Assembly (NCBI GenBank): GCA_016219765.1
Contig: JACRKM010000033.1
Span: forward strand, 1 to 6,495
Direction: 5' to 3'
Source of the DNA: Candidatus Woesearchaeota archaeon
GTDB taxonomy: Archaea; Nanobdellota; Nanobdellia; Woesearchaeales; UBA11576
Length of the DNA stretch: 6,495 nt
The translations under genes were made by a program, and so were the position numbers. Under the pieces are notes generated by a model, which ran no database searches, was not told the DNA's origin, and was given only the letters and a program-made list of their open reading frames with translations. Shown piece by piece: positions 5,184 to 6,495 of this stretch (positions are counted from its first letter, which is position 1; each line of letters begins with the position of its first letter).

Positions 5184-6292
5184 GCCGTGATCTCTATTTC
5201 ATCTGCAGCGTAAGCTCGCGCGACCAACGGCATCTGCAAATGTGTAGCTCAATCATGGCTGTCATGCAAGGATACGGCCAGGTGCTTAACAGCCAGGTTG
5301 TAGCTGAAAATGCTCTCGATATTGCAGTACAGGCGCAGGCAGCAGGCATGAACATCTATCAGAGCAGCATTTCGTTGCTCGATCACGCGCACGCAGCCGT
5401 GGCTGAAGTGTCTACTCCTACGACGGGCGGAGGTAGTGAAATAGAGCATTGCGCCGGTACAGGAAAACCTTTGCTGATATTACAGCATCGCGAGGTTCGC
5501 ACATCGCCTTACTTGACCGGGCTTTCTGACCGCTGTCCGAACATTCGGTTTGTTGTTTACGATGCGCTTACGGATGCGTTCTCGCTCGTTCATGATTTTT
5601 TGAGCAGCATTCCTCACCGCCCGTTCAATGGAAAATTCATCGTTCTCGACGGGCCTGACTTGTGCGGCAAAGGCACACAGCACCGCTTGCTCGTTTCGTA
5701 TCTGCTCGACCACCCGCTGGACCGTGATAATAAGCTCATGACAGTCGTCGCTACGCGCGAGCCGTACAACACGCACTATCAAGCAGAGATCAGAAAAATT
5801 CTAAAGGAGAGTATGGACACGCACGCGAAAGCTGAAAGGCTTACAGAATTGTTCATCAAAGACCGAAAGGTTCACGTTGCGAATGAAATAAACCCTGGAA
5901 TTGCTCGTGGCGCGGTTGTGCTGTCAGACCGGTATAAATATTCCACGCTGGCGTATCAATCAGCGCAGGGCATTTCAATCGAGAAGATCGTCGCATTGCA
6001 TCATGGAATGCCTGTCCCCGACATTGTGTTTTTTGTTGATGTGCCTTTGGAGGAGCGCCTGAAGAGAAAGGCGGCTGTTCGGGATCGCCCATTTGAGGAA
6101 GTATTTGAAAAAGACCAGGAGTTCCAAGCAAAGCTTGATGAGCAATACGATCTGGTTGCAAGGCTGCATCCTGATGACCACATTGTCAGAATAAACGGCA
6201 ATCGTCCAGTGGCAGAGATCCATCAAGAAATCAGCGGATATGTTGATAAATTGTTATTTCCGGAAGCAGCAAAAGATGATGTTACAAAGTAG
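5180..6292 (+). CDS. tmk: Fusion: DNPH1/Rcl-like deoxynucleotide N-hydrolase domain + thymidylate kinase
   Basis: A 370-residue two-domain protein from a GTG start overlapping the thyX stop as GTGA. Residues 1-145 resemble Rcl/DNPH1 of the nucleoside 2-deoxyribosyltransferase superfamily, which cleaves the glycosidic bond of deoxynucleoside monophosphates. Tyr6 in LYFICS, VAEVSTPTTGGGSEIE (74-89) with Glu87 at the catalytic position, and Thr81 and Ser109 at phosphate-binding positions are present. Ser63 occupies the catalytic Asp position (D69 in rat Rcl, 24 residues before the Glu). Residues about 150-360 are thymidylate kinase, phosphorylating dTMP to dTDP: P-loop GPDLCGKGT (158-166), TREP (192-195), SDRYKYSTLAYQ (249-260), VPDIVFFVDVP (279-289) and an Arg-rich lid RLKRKAAVRDRP (293-304). 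The P-loop has GKGT, as in adenylate kinases, not the usual GKST. The kinase assignment is firm. Hydrolase activity is uncertain; the domain may instead bind nucleotide as a sensor. Confidence 0.88.
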   Translation: MSRDLYFICSVSSRDQRHLQMCSSIMAVMQGYGQVLNSQVVAENALDIAVQAQAAGMNIYQSSISLLDHAHAAVAEVSTPTTGGGSEIEHCAGTGKPLLILQHREVRTSPYLTGLSDRCPNIRFVVYDALTDAFSLVHDFLSSIPHRPFNGKFIVLDGPDLCGKGTQHRLLVSYLLDHPLDRDNKLMTVVATREPYNTHYQAEIRKILKESMDTHAKAERLTELFIKDRKVHVANEINPGIARGAVVLSDRYKYSTLAYQSAQGISIEKIVALHHGMPVPDIVFFVDVPLEERLKRKAAVRDRPFEEVFEKDQEFQAKLDEQYDLVARLHPDDHIVRINGNRPVAEIHQEISGYVDKLLFPEAAKDDVTK

Positions 6293-6363
6293 GCTGTAAA
6301 AAGATCACAGATCATTTAATTTGATGGAATTTTGAATAAAAATTTAGAAAGACTCAGGGAGTA
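6293..6363. other. AT-rich convergent intergenic region
   Basis: This 71-bp gap lies between the ends of two convergent genes. It is AT-rich, with short A and T runs (AAAAA at 6298-6302, a TTTT run near 6333, AAAAATTT near 6340-6347) that could end transcripts on either strand. Only a weak 4-bp inverted repeat (ATCA/TGAT) is seen. No RNA gene is recognised. Confidence 0.4.
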
Positions 6364-6495
6364 TTATTGAGCAATTACTTTACCTTGAACATAGGTAAAT
6401 TGTTTTACAAATTCAAACTTAACATCGTCTAATTTTGTAAAATCTAACCGATACATTTGCCATCGATTAAAACCATGCAACATTCCAGAATCAAA
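6364..6495 (-). CDS. Unrecognised protein, C-terminal fragment cut by the window edge
   Basis: On the minus strand 43 codons run without interruption from the right edge to a TAA at 6364-6366. The peptide has a natural-looking composition (GMLHGFNRWQMYRLDF, then KFEFVKQFTYVQGKVIAQ at the end). It would be the C-terminus of a gene entering from the right, convergent with the tmk fusion. The DNA is much more AT-rich than the thyX-tmk operon. No family is recognised from so short a piece, and a chance open frame is not excluded. Confidence 0.55.
   Translation of the reverse strand, partial: FDSGMLHGFNRWQMYRLDFTKLDDVKFEFVKQFTYVQGKVIAQ

Overview
The window looks archaeal. Good TATA-box promoters lie at archaeal distances ahead of several starts (TTTAAATAG twice, TTATATAT once). 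Shine-Dalgarno matches (AGGTGA, GGAGG, GAGGT) precede three starts. The gene set also fits: an OGG1-type 8-oxoguanine glycosylase, an FAD-dependent thymidylate synthase (ThyX) and an archaeal-style gene density. Base composition is moderate, except for one GC-rich non-coding block and an AT-rich right end. The lineage cannot be fixed from this sequence; an uncultivated archaeon is a reasonable guess.

Left part (1-2067, all minus strand). Two tandem paralogues of an unrecognised family (1492-2067, then 766-1347) are followed after 33 bp by an OGG1-family DNA glycosylase (1-732) whose C-terminus runs off the left edge.

Centre (about 2140-2850). No convincing protein gene. From 2199 to 2820 there is a dense tiling of perfect or near-perfect hairpins, some two-tiered, with a possible long-range closing stem. 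This is the most unusual part of the window. It may be a large structured RNA or a cluster of palindromic mobile elements. The unknown gene pair on its left and a small membrane-protein gene on its right diverge from it.

Right part (2892-6292, plus strand). A 123-residue protein with two transmembrane segments is followed by a two-gene dTMP operon. A 571-residue duplicated-domain ThyX overlaps by 4 nt a 370-residue fusion of a DNPH1/Rcl-like deoxynucleotide N-hydrolase domain to thymidylate kinase. ThyX would make dTMP and the kinase half of the fusion would make dTDP. The Rcl-like half keeps its phosphate-binding positions and catalytic Glu but has Ser where the family has a catalytic Asp, so it may bind nucleotides rather than hydrolyse them.

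Right edge. The last 44 codons of an unrecognised minus-strand gene (6364-6495) converge on the operon.
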